64,000 nucleotides of DNA, from the NCBI RefSeq assembly GCF_000250655.1, contig NC_016935.1, positions 5,846,001 to 5,910,000 on the forward strand. The letters run 5' to 3'. Within the stretch, counting starts at the first letter, position 1. Each line of letters starts with the position of its first letter. Below the pieces are notes generated by a model. It ran no database searches. It had not been told where the DNA came from and worked only from the letters and a program-made list of their open reading frames with translations. Of this stretch, positions 42,168-51,030 are shown one piece after another. The position numbers were made by a program, and so were the translations under genes. The DNA comes from Paenibacillus mucilaginosus 3016. Its GTDB lineage: Bacteria; Bacillota; Bacilli; Paenibacillales; NBRC-103111.

Positions 42168-42968
42168 GTTTGCGTCGTCATCCTCGGACTGCCCCTCCAT
42201 CCATGTCGGCAGATCCAGCCACCCGACGATCGCATTCAGCACCTTGTCGAGATTGCTCATCCCCGCTTCATCCCGATAAGCACTGCTGGAGCGGAAATAA
42301 TCCGGATGCCCCCCGGCCAGAGCCAGCGACATGCGCACGGACGGCGCATATTTCTCCGCCTGCCAGTACGGCAGCCCGCCCCGGCCCCTGCTCCAGCCGC
42401 CCCAGGACCCGAGCCGGGTCACCGGGTCCGGTGCCCTGCCGCCCTGGTTCACCGCCCGGATATACAGGGTGTAGTCCTGAAGCTCCGGCGGAACCGGGCA
42501 CTTCGGCGACCCGATCATGACCACACGCAGCGACGCAGGCGGCCGGCCTGTCCGGCGCATCAGGATCGACGCCGCCTGGACCGCCGCGATGCCGCCTGCA
42601 CTGTGGCCTGCGAGCAGGAGCAGCGTGCCGGGGGCATCGCCCGCCCCCAGCAGCTCCTCCGCCGCCCGGCTGCCGCCAAGCGAGCGCTCCGGTCGGCCCG
42701 CCGGCAGCAGCAGGTCGCCGCGCGTCTCGTGCAGCTGCCGCAGGCCTCCCCGGCTGCGGTCGCCGTAAGGGTACAGCTGCTGCGCCGCCGCCCGCATGCC
42801 CGGTACACGCAGACGCTGTGCCAGCGATTCGCCCAGCTCCTGCATGAAGTTCGGGTAGGTCAGGATCCCCGACAAGCAGTACACCGCGATCTCCCGCGGC
42901 AGCCCACCGACCTGCTCCTTATTCTCCTTTTGCTGCTCAGACCGCTGCTCTTCGTGTTGTCCGTTCAT
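42138..42968 (-). CDS. Alpha/beta-hydrolase (lipase-like) protein
   Basis: Intracellular alpha/beta hydrolase of 276 residues. The nucleophile elbow is LLAGHSAGGIAAVQAA (Ser in GHSAGG), followed by VVMIGSPKCPVPPEL; the late GGHPDYFRSSSAYRDE may carry the catalytic His. The N-terminus is a charged, Gln/Glu-rich tail. Substrate unknown; lipase or esterase family. ATG 42968 with GAGG ten bases upstream is preferred to an ATG at 43010 that overlaps the TATAAT promoter element. Confidence 0.8.
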   Translation of the reverse strand: MNGQHEEQRSEQQKENKEQVGGLPREIAVYCLSGILTYPNFMQELGESLAQRLRVPGMRAAAQQLYPYGDRSRGGLRQLHETRGDLLLPAGRPERSLGGSRAAEELLGAGDAPGTLLLLAGHSAGGIAAVQAASILMRRTGRPPASLRVVMIGSPKCPVPPELQDYTLYIRAVNQGGRAPDPVTRLGSWGGWSRGRGGLPYWQAEKYAPSVRMSLALAGGHPDYFRSSSAYRDEAGMSNLDKVLNAIVGWLDLPTWMEGQSEDDDANKGHRNLGSL

Positions 42969-43127
42969 CTGCCGTGTTCCTCTCCGTTCAGCCTGTTTCA
43001 CTGCCGCCATTATACCATACCGGGAACCTCCTCCCTATTTCGGCTCCCAAGTTTCTCCTTCCTCGATCGAACCTTTTTTCCGTCGGAAAGCGTATAGGGT
43101 ACGAATGAAAAAACGGAGGATCGTTCA

Positions 43128-43673
43128 GTGGAGACATTAGGCATTTCTGAAGAGACGGCGCGGGAGCTGTTCCAAGATCATGCTTCCTATGTGTACGGCA
43201 TTGCGCTCATGCTGACCCGTTCCGCATCGGCAGCAGATGATATTACGCAGGAGACGTTCCTGCGTGCATACCAGAAATATGCTATTTATGACCCCACCCG
43301 TCCGGTCCGCCCCTGGTTGTACCGGATGACGGTGAACATGTCCCGAAGCATGCTTCGAAGACAGCGTTGGCTAACGTTCTTCGGCCAGACACCGGAGCAG
43401 GGAAGCGTGCCCTCGATCGAAGAAGCCGTGCTGCAGCTGGAGACGAACCGGGAATTATGGGAATTGGTGGAGTCGCTGACCCCCAAAAGAAAGGAAGTCA
43501 TCGTTCTGTTCTATTATGCCGGGCTGCCTTTGCCGGAAGTGGCGGAAATCCTGGGTATCCGGCTCGGAACCTGCAAATCCCGTCTTCACGCCGCGCTGGA
43601 GCAGCTGAGAAGCGGGCACCACCCGGCTGCTTTCCAGCGTCCGTCTCTTGCAGCGAAGGAGGTCATTGAATGA
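43128..43673 (+). CDS. ECF-type RNA polymerase sigma factor
   Basis: Sigma-70 family factor of 181 residues. Region 2 (about 12-85): ELFQDHASYVYGIALMLT, DDITQETFLRAYQKYA, RPWLYRMTVNMSRSMLRR. Region 4 (about 115-165): LESLTPKRKEVIVLFYYAGLPLPEVAEILGIRLGTCKSRLHAAL in two pieces, the typical SigW-like HTH. Translation starts at GTG with GGAGG eight bases upstream. Its stop overlaps the start of the membrane-bound partner (ATGA), the usual sigma/anti-sigma arrangement. A possible ECF-like promoter (GGAAAGCGTATAGGG) lies at about 43084-43098, suggesting autoregulation. Confidence 0.9.
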   Translation: METLGISEETARELFQDHASYVYGIALMLTRSASAADDITQETFLRAYQKYAIYDPTRPVRPWLYRMTVNMSRSMLRRQRWLTFFGQTPEQGSVPSIEEAVLQLETNRELWELVESLTPKRKEVIVLFYYAGLPLPEVAEILGIRLGTCKSRLHAALEQLRSGHHPAAFQRPSLAAKEVIE

Positions 43674-45073
43674 ACCTGCGCAGGAAGAATAGGAATCAGA
43701 CACTGCCGCATCCCGTTCCCCCGCCATTCGTGTCCCAGCGAATGCATGAGCTATCCCCCTCCTTTCCTTTTGAGACGGTGTGGGAAATCCATCAATCGCA
43801 GGCGGCCTCTGAGAGCAGCCCTAGACGTGTCTCTAACAGCAAGAGGAAAATGGTAAAAGCGGCTGTGCTCCTGTTCGGTGCAATCGCTGCGGCCGGAGCA
43901 GCCGTCATGAGTCCCGGCGTGAGCGCCTCCCTCAAGCAAATTCCATTTGTGGAGATGCTGTACGAAAAAGCCGGTCAGCACACCCTTCTCTCCGAGCTCG
44001 GTATGGAGGATATCTGGAAGAAGGAACTCAGCACCACGACAAGCCTGTCCGTCACCGATCAAGATATCCGTTTTACGGTAGCGGATGTGTACTATGACGG
44101 CATTCAAATTGTGCTTTCTTATCAAGTAGAATATCTGGGGAGGACAGATCCTATTACCGAAAACGATGCAGGTGTTTACTATCAGTACCGGATCTTGGGA
44201 GCCCGTCCAACCCTGAGCGGCACCCATGAATTTACCATTACCGGCGACCGTACCTTTGTAGGCACTACGATTATCAATGTGGAACCTCTGCCTGAGAACC
44301 CCAGGCTCCGATTCGAGGTTCCTCGAATCGGTGATATCTACGGGGATTGGAGCGTTACCGTCCCTCTCTCCCTGGACAAAACCTCCTCACAGATTCATGT
44401 GATGAACCCTAACTTGACATCGTCCTATGAAGGCATGGAGTTCACGGTAGAGGAAATAAGATTCACACCGGTATCCACACAGATAGTCGTTAAAACAAAG
44501 TACACTTACCCGAGTGAGCAGACTTTATGGTTCAAACTGCTGGATGATCTTGATACCCCCTTGCCCCCCGCAGGAGGAGATATGGGTGGTAAGGGTATGA
44601 TGAGGGTCAACTACGGTTCACTTCCTGACATCAGTCCACGCCCTGAGTTTGTCACACTTGTTGTCGGACGTTCTCCCAGTGAATATGTGGAGAGAAAGAG
44701 CCGTGAAGTCTACAACGACTTAAATGGCAAGTTTCCACTCGTCCTGGAAGGTACCCCGGGAGGAACCGTTACAGTTACCGGCATAGAACTGCTGGAGGAC
44801 AAGACCATCCTACGTTATACAGCCAGCGACGCCGATAACCAATTTCCGAACTTGCTGCTGGTTGATTCATCGAACGAGCAGTATAGTGAAAACGCACTAC
44901 CCATCCGTACCTCAAGGGAAACGTTCTCTTTCGAAGCGGAATATCCGCCCTTAGGTTCCACGACAGGTCTTCGGCTTTTGAACATCATCACTGAGACTCC
45001 TGAAGACCGCGAAAAACCGCTGCGGCTCCGAATCCCCATCGATTGGGAAGCATCTTCGCTCCGGCAAAAATAG
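43670..45073 (+). CDS. Membrane-anchored anti-sigma factor (DUF4179-type)
   Basis: Single-pass membrane protein of 467 residues. A basic cytoplasmic N-terminus (about 1-60), one transmembrane helix (MVKAAVLLFGAIAAAGAAVM, about 61-82), then the DUF4179-like extracellular start (SLKQIPFVEMLYEKAGQ), and long beta-rich segments similar to DUF5643. Such proteins hold back the ECF sigma factor encoded upstream until an envelope signal is sensed. Overlap of start and stop codons supports coupling. The signal is unknown. Codon usage is somewhat less GC-rich than in the neighbours. Confidence 0.85.
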   Translation: MNLRRKNRNQTLPHPVPPPFVSQRMHELSPSFPFETVWEIHQSQAASESSPRRVSNSKRKMVKAAVLLFGAIAAAGAAVMSPGVSASLKQIPFVEMLYEKAGQHTLLSELGMEDIWKKELSTTTSLSVTDQDIRFTVADVYYDGIQIVLSYQVEYLGRTDPITENDAGVYYQYRILGARPTLSGTHEFTITGDRTFVGTTIINVEPLPENPRLRFEVPRIGDIYGDWSVTVPLSLDKTSSQIHVMNPNLTSSYEGMEFTVEEIRFTPVSTQIVVKTKYTYPSEQTLWFKLLDDLDTPLPPAGGDMGGKGMMRVNYGSLPDISPRPEFVTLVVGRSPSEYVERKSREVYNDLNGKFPLVLEGTPGGTVTVTGIELLEDKTILRYTASDADNQFPNLLLVDSSNEQYSENALPIRTSRETFSFEAEYPPLGSTTGLRLLNIITETPEDREKPLRLRIPIDWEASSLRQK

Positions 45074-45254
45074 TTATAACCAGACTCCCCCTCCAAAGCC
45101 GGCCGGCGGATATGATAATCTGGCTGTAGGGCGGAAGCGCCCTACCACACGTATAGGAGTGCATTGCCATGATCATTCATTTCATTCGTCTGCGATAACG
45201 GAACAGCCGTCCATCCCATCAGCAATCCACGAATGAAGCGAGGGAACGATAACG

Positions 45255-46109
45255 ATGACGGAAAAAATGATTGCCCATAGCGGCGTTGAGATTTGCACGG
45301 AGAGCTTTGGAGACCCGGAACATCCGGCCGTCTTATTGATTATGGGAGCAATGTGCTCCATGGTGTACTGGGATGAGGAGTTCTGCCGGCGCCTGGCGGA
45401 TACCGGGCGATTCGTTATCCGCTACGACAACCGGGATACCGGACGCTCCACGGTGTACGAGCCGGGACAATCCCGCTATGGCGTTCCCGATCTGGCGGAT
45501 GATGCGGCCGCGGTGCTGGACGCATATGAGATTGGGCAGGCCCACATCGTCGGCCTGTCGCTCGGCGGGATGATCGCCCAGGTCCTTGCCCTGAGGCATC
45601 CCGGCCGGGTGCGGAGCCTGACCCTCATCGGATCGAGCATCTTCGGCTCGGATGAGCCTGCCCGGGATCTGCCGCCGATGGACCCGAAGATCCTTGACTA
45701 CCATGCGGGCGGCTCGGCCGTCGACTGGTCCGATCCGGAGGCGGCCGCGCAATACCTGACGGAAGGCTCGCGGCTGCTGTGCGGCCCGAAACGCACCTTC
45801 GATGAGCAGCGGGTCGGCCGGCAGGTCCGGCAGGAAGTCAGCCGGGCCCGGAACCTCCTCAGCATGTATAATCATGCCCTGCTCCGGGGTGACGATGCCT
45901 ACGAAGGCAGGCTCGGGGAGATCCGGGTTCCGGCCCTGATCATTCATGGCACGGACGACACGGCGCTGCCCTACCCTCATGCGGAGGCCTTGGCCGGCGG
46001 GCTGCCGAACGCCTCGCTGCTCCCCCTCGAGGGCGCCGGACACGAGGTGCATCCCGACGATTGGGAGACGATCATCCGCGCGATAGAGGACCATACGGCA
46101 GGAGTCTGA
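45255..46109 (+). CDS. Alpha/beta-hydrolase (esterase/methylesterase-like)
   Basis: Cytoplasmic alpha/beta hydrolase of 284 residues. PAVLLIMGAMCSMVYWDEEF forms the oxyanion strand, HIVGLSLGGMIAQVLAL the nucleophile elbow (Ser near residue 99), LIIHGTDDTALPYPHAE the acid (Asp) and GAGHEVHPDDW the His. Resembles DnrP/RdmC-type methylesterases and other small esterases often annotated as TAP-like proteins. Substrate not predictable. GAGGGAACG precedes the ATG. It ends in front of a strong terminator. Confidence 0.9.
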   Translation: MTEKMIAHSGVEICTESFGDPEHPAVLLIMGAMCSMVYWDEEFCRRLADTGRFVIRYDNRDTGRSTVYEPGQSRYGVPDLADDAAAVLDAYEIGQAHIVGLSLGGMIAQVLALRHPGRVRSLTLIGSSIFGSDEPARDLPPMDPKILDYHAGGSAVDWSDPEAAAQYLTEGSRLLCGPKRTFDEQRVGRQVRQEVSRARNLLSMYNHALLRGDDAYEGRLGEIRVPALIIHGTDDTALPYPHAEALAGGLPNASLLPLEGAGHEVHPDDWETIIRAIEDHTAGV

Positions 46110-46121
46110 GACGACTCGATG

Positions 46122-46168
46122 CCCAAAATGAAGAGCTGCAGCCCAAAGCTGCAGCTCTTCATTTTGGG
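46122..46168. terminator. Perfect 20-bp bidirectional terminator
   Basis: CCCAAAATGAAGAGCTGCAG and CTGCAGCTCTTCATTTTGGG are perfect arms with a seven-base loop; T-rich on both strands. It separates the hydrolase and DUF4097-like genes. Confidence 0.9.
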
Positions 46169-46184
46169 ATGGGTCCCCCGCCGG

Positions 46185-47102
46185 CTAGTCCTGGAGCGTG
46201 AAGCTTCCTGAGGATGTGCGCACCTTCAAAGGGATCTCGCCGGCCCCAAACGCCCCGGAGATCCGCTCCCCATCCTCACTTTGATCCACGTATACGAAGC
46301 CATCCCAAAGGATGCTGCCGCTCCCGGAGCTGCTTCGGTAGTCCAGATGCAGGGATGGGGGCCGGCGGTCCGATTGGACCGTCACGTCTCCACTGCCTGC
46401 ACTAAGATCCGCCGGATGGAGAATCTCCTCGGTCTCGACCGTAATACTCCCCGAACCGGTCGATCCCTTCAGCGCCGAATGCCCGCGAACGAGAATCACA
46501 TCCCCTGACTCCGCTTGGAAGGTCAGCTCTTGGCCTTTGAATTCCTCGGAACGGATATTTCCTGATGTCGTTCGAAGCTTGAACCCGGCGGCCTCAATCC
46601 GTCTGGCTTCAATATCTCCCGAGCTTGCTTCCGCCGCCACCTCACTGCCCTTCAGATCGTCCAGTTTCAGATCTCCGCTTTGGGTCCGGATGCTCAGCGA
46701 CTCCCAGTCTTTTGGCGGCAGCTCCACGATGAGCTCGAGCTCCGTCAGGTTAATGCCGATGTGGATGCTGTCCGGTTCGACAACGCCAATCTGAAGCGTT
46801 CCGTTCTGCGGTTTCACTTCGAGCTTCAGCTGGTCGGCATAGTCCGGGCTGGCTTTGCCCATCAGCCGGGCGTGAATCTTGTCCGAGGCGGCCGGAATCA
46901 CCCGAACGTCCGTGCTGCCTGAATGGATGGCGATCCGCCCCGTGGAAGCGGCATCTGCAGATTCCTCCATCCGGATCTCCTTGGTGCCCATCGAGAAAGA
47001 TACGGGAAGGGTACTCCAGCCTTCCTGGGTCAGGGCAAGGATCAGCAGCAGCACTCCGCCTGCCATAAGCAGAATCCCACCTTTTGCATTTCGCTTTTTC
47101 AT
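46185..47102 (-). CDS. DUF4097-type membrane-anchored beta-helix protein
   Basis: Protein of 305 residues: an N-terminal signal anchor (about 8-30, GGILLMAGGVLLLILALTQ) and an extracellular right-handed beta-helix of DUF4097/adhesin-like repeats (LSIRTQSGDLKLDDLKGSEV, AEASSGDIEARRIEAAGF, RTTSGNIRSEEFKGQEL, DLSAGSGDVTVQSD, VRTSSGSFTL). In Firmicutes such proteins occur with LiaR/PspC-type envelope-stress genes; none of these is next to it here. ATG 47102 with GGAG ten bases upstream is preferred to the ATG at 47120. Confidence 0.85.
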   Translation of the reverse strand: MKKRNAKGGILLMAGGVLLLILALTQEGWSTLPVSFSMGTKEIRMEESADAASTGRIAIHSGSTDVRVIPAASDKIHARLMGKASPDYADQLKLEVKPQNGTLQIGVVEPDSIHIGINLTELELIVELPPKDWESLSIRTQSGDLKLDDLKGSEVAAEASSGDIEARRIEAAGFKLRTTSGNIRSEEFKGQELTFQAESGDVILVRGHSALKGSTGSGSITVETEEILHPADLSAGSGDVTVQSDRRPPSLHLDYRSSSGSGSILWDGFVYVDQSEDGERISGAFGAGEIPLKVRTSSGSFTLQD

Positions 47103-47297
47103 CGTCCATGGTCTCCTCATCTATGCGGATATTTACAGAATGCGTTCATCGTTATTGTCAATTCTGTAATATTGTGCATATCCATTGTTGCATGAGTGCC
47201 CCTCTCTTATCGCTGGACCATGGCACGAAAACATACCAGACTTAGGTCTGGTTTTGACGAAGCAGCCGGATGAATGAGCCTTGCCTCAGGGAAGTTA

Positions 47298-47915
47298 CTA
47301 CCCAACTGTTCCCTCGTCAGGTTTTGTACATAGGGGCGCTGTGAGTAACGACAGCGCTGAGTCGATGCAATTATCGATCCATTCCCGATTAGGGTTTGAT
47401 TTCTTTAATACGGTTATTCCAATGAAAGCCACCACAAGGGACTGAGCTATTGCCCGGCAGTTGACCGATCCATCGATCTCTCCGGAGGTTACCCCCCGTT
47501 CAAGCGTATCTTCAAATATCGCTGCCAAATATTGTTGATGCTCTCGTGACAAAATTTCAAACTTCGCGTCGTGCGGAGCCAGCTCCACCATTGTATTAAT
47601 GCAGAAGCAGCCATTCCGCTCTTGCGTTCCGTTAGGGAATGCCCCTTCCAGAAACAGGAGCCTGAAAGCAGTCTTGACACTCGTAATTTTGTTTAGCTTC
47701 AAGCGAACGGATTTAGCATGTAACTGGTTATAATTTCGAAGAGCTGATTCAAATAAAGACAACTTGTCTCCGTATGCAGCATATAAACTAGGTTTCTGAA
47801 TCCCCATGCGAGATGTTAAGTCACTTAATGAAGCAGCCTCGTACCCTTTCTCCCAAAAAACATGCATAGCTTCTGTTAATGCCTTTTGTTCATCGAACTC
47901 GCGAGCTTTAGCCAT
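47298..47915 (-). CDS. TetR-family transcriptional repressor
   Basis: Repressor of 205 residues. N-terminal HTH: ALTEAMHVFWEKGYEAASLSDLTSRMGIQKPSLYAAYGDK in two pieces. C-terminal ligand domain has AFPNGTQERNGCFCINTMVELAP, typical of the TetR_C group near NemR/YezE. Start ATG 47915 follows GGAGG by four to five bases. The gene is divergent from a drug-efflux-like MFS gene, and both promoters carry a TACC-N4-GGTA operator; it surely represses itself and the transporter. Base composition is lower in GC than most of the window, suggesting acquisition together with the transporter. Confidence 0.9.
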   Translation of the reverse strand: MAKAREFDEQKALTEAMHVFWEKGYEAASLSDLTSRMGIQKPSLYAAYGDKLSLFESALRNYNQLHAKSVRLKLNKITSVKTAFRLLFLEGAFPNGTQERNGCFCINTMVELAPHDAKFEILSREHQQYLAAIFEDTLERGVTSGEIDGSVNCRAIAQSLVVAFIGITVLKKSNPNREWIDNCIDSALSLLTAPLCTKPDEGTVG

Positions 47916-47932
47916 AACGCCTCCCAATAAAA

Positions 47933-47944
47933 TACCGTTTGGTA
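47933..47944. promoter_or_regulatory. TetR operator copy 1 (repressor side)
   Basis: TACCGTTTGGTA lies 18-29 nt before the repressor start, downstream of its probable promoter (minus-strand TTGACT, 17 bp, TATCAT). Confidence 0.7.
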
Positions 47945-48054
47945 CATTAAATTTGTTATATATACATGATATATGATACCGAAACGTTTCATGGTAGTCA
48001 ATATTCCGTTGACACACTTGACCTTTTGTGAGTTAATTAGATTCGAAATTAAAA

Positions 48055-48066
48055 TACCGATCGGTA
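48055..48066. promoter_or_regulatory. TetR operator copy 2 (transporter side)
   Basis: Perfect palindrome TACCGATCGGTA, 22-33 nt before the MFS start codon and just after its promoter (TTGACA at 48010, then a GTTAAT -10). Same TACC...GGTA core as copy 1. Confidence 0.75.
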
Positions 48067-48087
48067 CAGTTAAGGGAGGGTTTTTCA

Positions 48088-49319
48088 ATGTCAAGTTCCC
48101 CGAAGCTCCGTCCGAATTACATGGAGTCACAACAAGCTCAACTTTCGAGCGCAGCGCTTTTACTGTATGCGGTCATCTGCGGTTCGGCTGTGGCCACGGT
48201 TTATTATTCCCAACCTTTGCTTGATGCGATTGCTTTAGAATTTGGCATCAACAGCACTAGCATCGGCACTGTGGTAACAGTGACACAGATTTGTTATGCG
48301 TTTGGATTGTTTTTCCTGGTTCCGCTAGGGGATTTGCTTGACCCACGCCGGCTTGTAACCGGGATGTTGGTGTTTATAGCGATTGCTTTAAGCATCGTTG
48401 CGTTGGCTTCAAATACTTTGTTTCTGTTCATCGGCATGGGAATGGTTGGGTTCCAAGCTGTAGTTGCACAAATCCTTGTTGCACTTGCCGCTAATCGAGC
48501 ATCGTTGCACAGTCGCGGCCGGGCTATTGGAGTCGTTACAAGCGGAATCGTAATAGGGATTCTACTCGGTCGCACCTTCTCGGGCACCTTAGCGGACCTG
48601 GCCGGATGGCGATCCGTTTATATAGTCACAGCAGTAATCATGATCTGCATGGCTTATCTATTCCTAACCATTACACCCGCTGCACGGCGTCCGCCAAGTC
48701 TAAACACATATGGGGGCATGCTCAGCTCCATGAAGGATTTATTCGTTCAAGTACCGCTCTTGAGAATTCGCGGACTACTTGCCTTCTTCATTTTTTCGGA
48801 CTTTAGTATTTTATGGTCCTCAATGGTATTGCCAATGAGCTCCCCTCCACTTTCGTTCAGCCACAGCGTCATTGGATTGTTTGGACTTGCCGGTGCAGCG
48901 GGGGCGTTGGCCGCCAGCAGTGCGGGACGACTGGCAGACCGGGGATTAGGACAACGGACGACTGGCATCGCTTTGTTACTGTTACTGTTTTCTTGGCTGC
49001 CAATAGGGTTACTGCAGCATTCCATGTGGCTGTATATCATAGGGGTCGTTATGTTGGATTTCGCAGTGCAGGCGGTTCACGTTACGAATCAGAGTATGAT
49101 ACTAAGTGTTCGTCCAGAAGCGAGGAGCAGGCTAACCGCAGGGTATATGATCTTTTATCCTTTGGAAGCGCAACGGGTGCAGCAGTGTCGACCTGGATTT
49201 ATTCTTGGGCGGGGTGGTTCGGTGTGTGCATACTGGGGACCCTGGTAAGCATGATAGCAGTGTTTTTTTGGGCATGTACTTTGAAAAGGTCCTATCGTTC
49301 CACTAATGCACAGCAATGA
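48088..49319 (+). pseudogene. MFS drug-efflux-type transporter, frameshifted near the C-terminus
   Basis: Twelve-helix major facilitator protein, about 410 residues if restored. Recognisable: motif A-like PLGDLLDPRRLVTG (loop 2-3), motif C-like GIVIGILLGRTFSGTLADLAG, and a second half starting at about 215. Near 49159-49162 (TATCC-TTTGG) one base is missing: the first frame reads on as YPLEAQRVQQ and stops at 49248, while the true end (FGSATGAAVSTWIYSWAGWF ...) lies in another frame to 49319. The frame break removes the last two helices, so as written the transporter would be impaired. TetR regulator is divergent. Lower GC than its surroundings. Confidence 0.85.
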
Positions 49320-49512
49320 AGTAGAAGCCGGCTAAATATTCTGAACTACATCACCATTTGTCTACAGAGAACCCATCATGAGCTGCTCCCATCTTAGCAT
49401 AATTGAACGGGCCAACTTGAGACGTGGCACCGGCTTGGTTGGTCGACAAGAGCCATGGGTCGTCATGAATCATTCATGGGCGATGTCGCATTTAGCTTGA
49501 CAACCGTCAAAT

Positions 49513-49558
49513 AAAAAAGACTCTTGCAGCGGCATCCGTCCGATGCGCCCAAAGAGCC
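49513..49558 (-). terminator. Terminator after the PadR-like gene
   Basis: Minus strand GCTCTT...GCATC, loop, GATGC...AAGAGT followed by CTTTTTTATT. The stem is long with a few mismatches. It lies about 50 nt downstream of the stop codon. Confidence 0.6.
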
Positions 49559-49608
49559 CGCGATAATGTACCATTGCATTCATTCCTGTCCCGATACTTC
49601 CGAAGACG

Positions 49609-50001
49609 TTACACCCGGGTCTGCGCAAACTGACCCACATAAGAGTCGAACAGCTTGTATACCTTCTGCGCGAGCTTGACTCGGTCCGGCAGATCGGACA
49701 GCAGCGCCCGAAAGTAGACCATCCCGGAGTCGGTAATCTCGTAGTACCGGTTGTAGCGGTTATCGTCGCCCCATTCCCGCTTCACATGGCCGTTCTCCGC
49801 CAGTTTCTTGAGCCGGGCACTGAGATAGCCGTCGTTCACTCCGACCCCATCCAGTGATTTGATGATCCACTGCTCCATCTCGCTGGCATACCGGCGGCCC
49901 TTTTGAAGCTCCGACAGTACCATGAAATCGATGACCTGCTGCACTTTCACGACATGACCAAGCGATTCTTCCTTGACGACCGGATCCTGGTTGCGTGCCA
50001 T
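49609..50001 (-). CDS. PadR-like winged-helix transcriptional regulator
   Basis: Regulator of 130 residues with a winged helix: QQVIDFMVLSELQKGRRYASEM, VGVNDGYLSARLKKLAENGHVKREW split between helix 3 and wing, YEITDSGMVYFRALL, and a C-terminal dimer helix VKLAQKVYKLFDSYVGQF. This is the PadR pattern. No partner gene is adjacent; a perfect palindrome upstream suggests autoregulation. Confidence 0.75.
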   Translation of the reverse strand: MARNQDPVVKEESLGHVVKVQQVIDFMVLSELQKGRRYASEMEQWIIKSLDGVGVNDGYLSARLKKLAENGHVKREWGDDNRYNRYYEITDSGMVYFRALLSDLPDRVKLAQKVYKLFDSYVGQFAQTRV

Positions 50002-50050
50002 CCGCTTCTCACCTCATCTTCTGGATAAAGTCTTTAACGCTTACCCCCAT

Positions 50051-50068
50051 TATATCCCACCGGATATA
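50051..50068. promoter_or_regulatory. Palindrome upstream of the PadR-like gene
   Basis: TATATCC-CACC-GGATATA, perfect seven-base arms, 50-67 nt before the start codon. Possible operator; PadR proteins bind ATGT-type dyads, so it is not a textbook match. Confidence 0.5.
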
Positions 50069-50221
50069 CCGAAACAACACACTTGTTCCCCTTTTTTTCC
50101 TGCTTTGTGCGATACTTACGCCTCTTTATCCTTGCTGATCAGGGGTTCGATCCCAGACACGGAGCTCTGGTGGACATCGCCGGCAGAGACAAGGAAGCGC
50201 CGGTGCAGAGGGGGGTATATT

Positions 50222-50382
50222 CATGGAAACAAGTATATTTATAAAAAGTATACTCTGTTCGCATTGTGCTCTTGTATCTGCACTTGGATCTGCCCTGGCG
50301 CCTGCCAGCAGTATACTCCGTCCTGCACCTTGGGCTGGAACCATGGATACCCATGCAAACAAGTTTATTGAAAAAAAGCTTA
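50222..50382. repeat. Two diverged direct repeats of about 31 bp, 130 bp apart
   Basis: CATGGAAACAAGTATATTTA (50222 on) and CATGCAAACAAGTTTATTGA (50352 on) continue into A-rich AAAAAGTATAC / AAAAAGCTTAC. They are A/T-rich against a GC-rich background. No function assigned. Confidence 0.65.
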
Positions 50383-50455
50383 CCTCATGCGTAACCTGAC
50401 CACCGAGTTAACCGGCCGGCAGCCGCCGGGTCCCCTGCTCCCTACCCACTCAGAC

Positions 50456-50484
50456 CAAAAAACCGGTGCACCAAATGCACCGGT
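50456..50484 (-). terminator. Terminator after the flavin-reductase-like gene
   Basis: ACCGGTGCA, loop CCAAA, TGCACCGGT, followed by TTTTTT on the minus strand, 43 nt downstream of the stop. Confidence 0.9.
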
Positions 50485-50526
50485 CTGCTAATTCTAATGC
50501 TCCCTGCTAAATGTCGTCCCGCTGCT

Positions 50527-50970
50527 CTATTCCCTGCTCCGGACTTCATAGGATTGATCGCGCACCACAACGGTATCCGGGGTGAACCGGATCAGCACGC
50601 TGCCGTCACCGAAGCCGCGGAACCGCGGGTCCCACAGCTCCTGATCGGGCCCCAGGTAACGTGCGAGAAGCCTTCTGCCTCTCTCCCGGTCATAGGGGAG
50701 AACCTCCGCTCTTCCCCTGAAGCCGGCATGGAGAACCAATCCGCTTCCCGGATCATAGTCCACGATGCCGAGGGCGCAGGATGGCTGGGAGCGGATTCGG
50801 TCCGGGAACGTATCCGCAGAAGTGCCGATGATCCACAGGCTTCCGTCTTCCCACAGAAACCACACCGGGGAGTGGCGCGGCCCCTCCATGCTCTGTGTGG
50901 ATAGATGGGCGAACAGGGGCTTTTGCAAAAAAGGGTCCAGCTCAAAGCTTCGTCTCGTATCCCGGATCAT
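50527..50970 (-). CDS. Pyridoxamine 5'-phosphate oxidase-family (FMN-binding split barrel) protein
   Basis: Small flavin- or heme-binding split-barrel protein of 147 residues: FAHLSTQSMEGPRHSPVWFLWEDGSLWIIG, RIRSQPSCALGIVDYDP, GFRGRAEVLPYD, WDPRFRGFG. These are typical of PNPOx-like proteins, including F420- and heme-dependent types; the exact cofactor is open. GGAG is ten bases before the ATG. It probably is transcribed alone; the DUF523 gene upstream ends 60 nt before it and may be in one operon. Confidence 0.85.
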   Translation of the reverse strand: MIRDTRRSFELDPFLQKPLFAHLSTQSMEGPRHSPVWFLWEDGSLWIIGTSADTFPDRIRSQPSCALGIVDYDPGSGLVLHAGFRGRAEVLPYDRERGRRLLARYLGPDQELWDPRFRGFGDGSVLIRFTPDTVVVRDQSYEVRSRE

Positions 50971-51030
50971 CTTCAGGGTTCTCCGCCTCCCTCAGGAGCG
51001 CTCCTGCTCCTCTTCCTTGCCGGACACCTC

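Larger units (their letters stand above)
50002..50526. other. Spacer with direct repeats
   Basis: No gene in 525 bases. It holds the PadR-side palindrome, two direct repeats (listed separately), two AGTATACTC words (50248 and 50309) and the terminator of the following gene. Confidence 0.55.

Noticed and set aside
49609..50068. Replication terminator protein with Ter-like sites
   Set aside because: The protein fits PadR better, and neither the palindrome nor the nearby repeats match known Bacillus Ter sequences.
50138..50160. GGGGTTCGATCCC resembling a tRNA T-arm
   Set aside because: The bases after the loop do not pair with those before it as a five-pair T-stem, and no acceptor, D- or anticodon stems fit around it.
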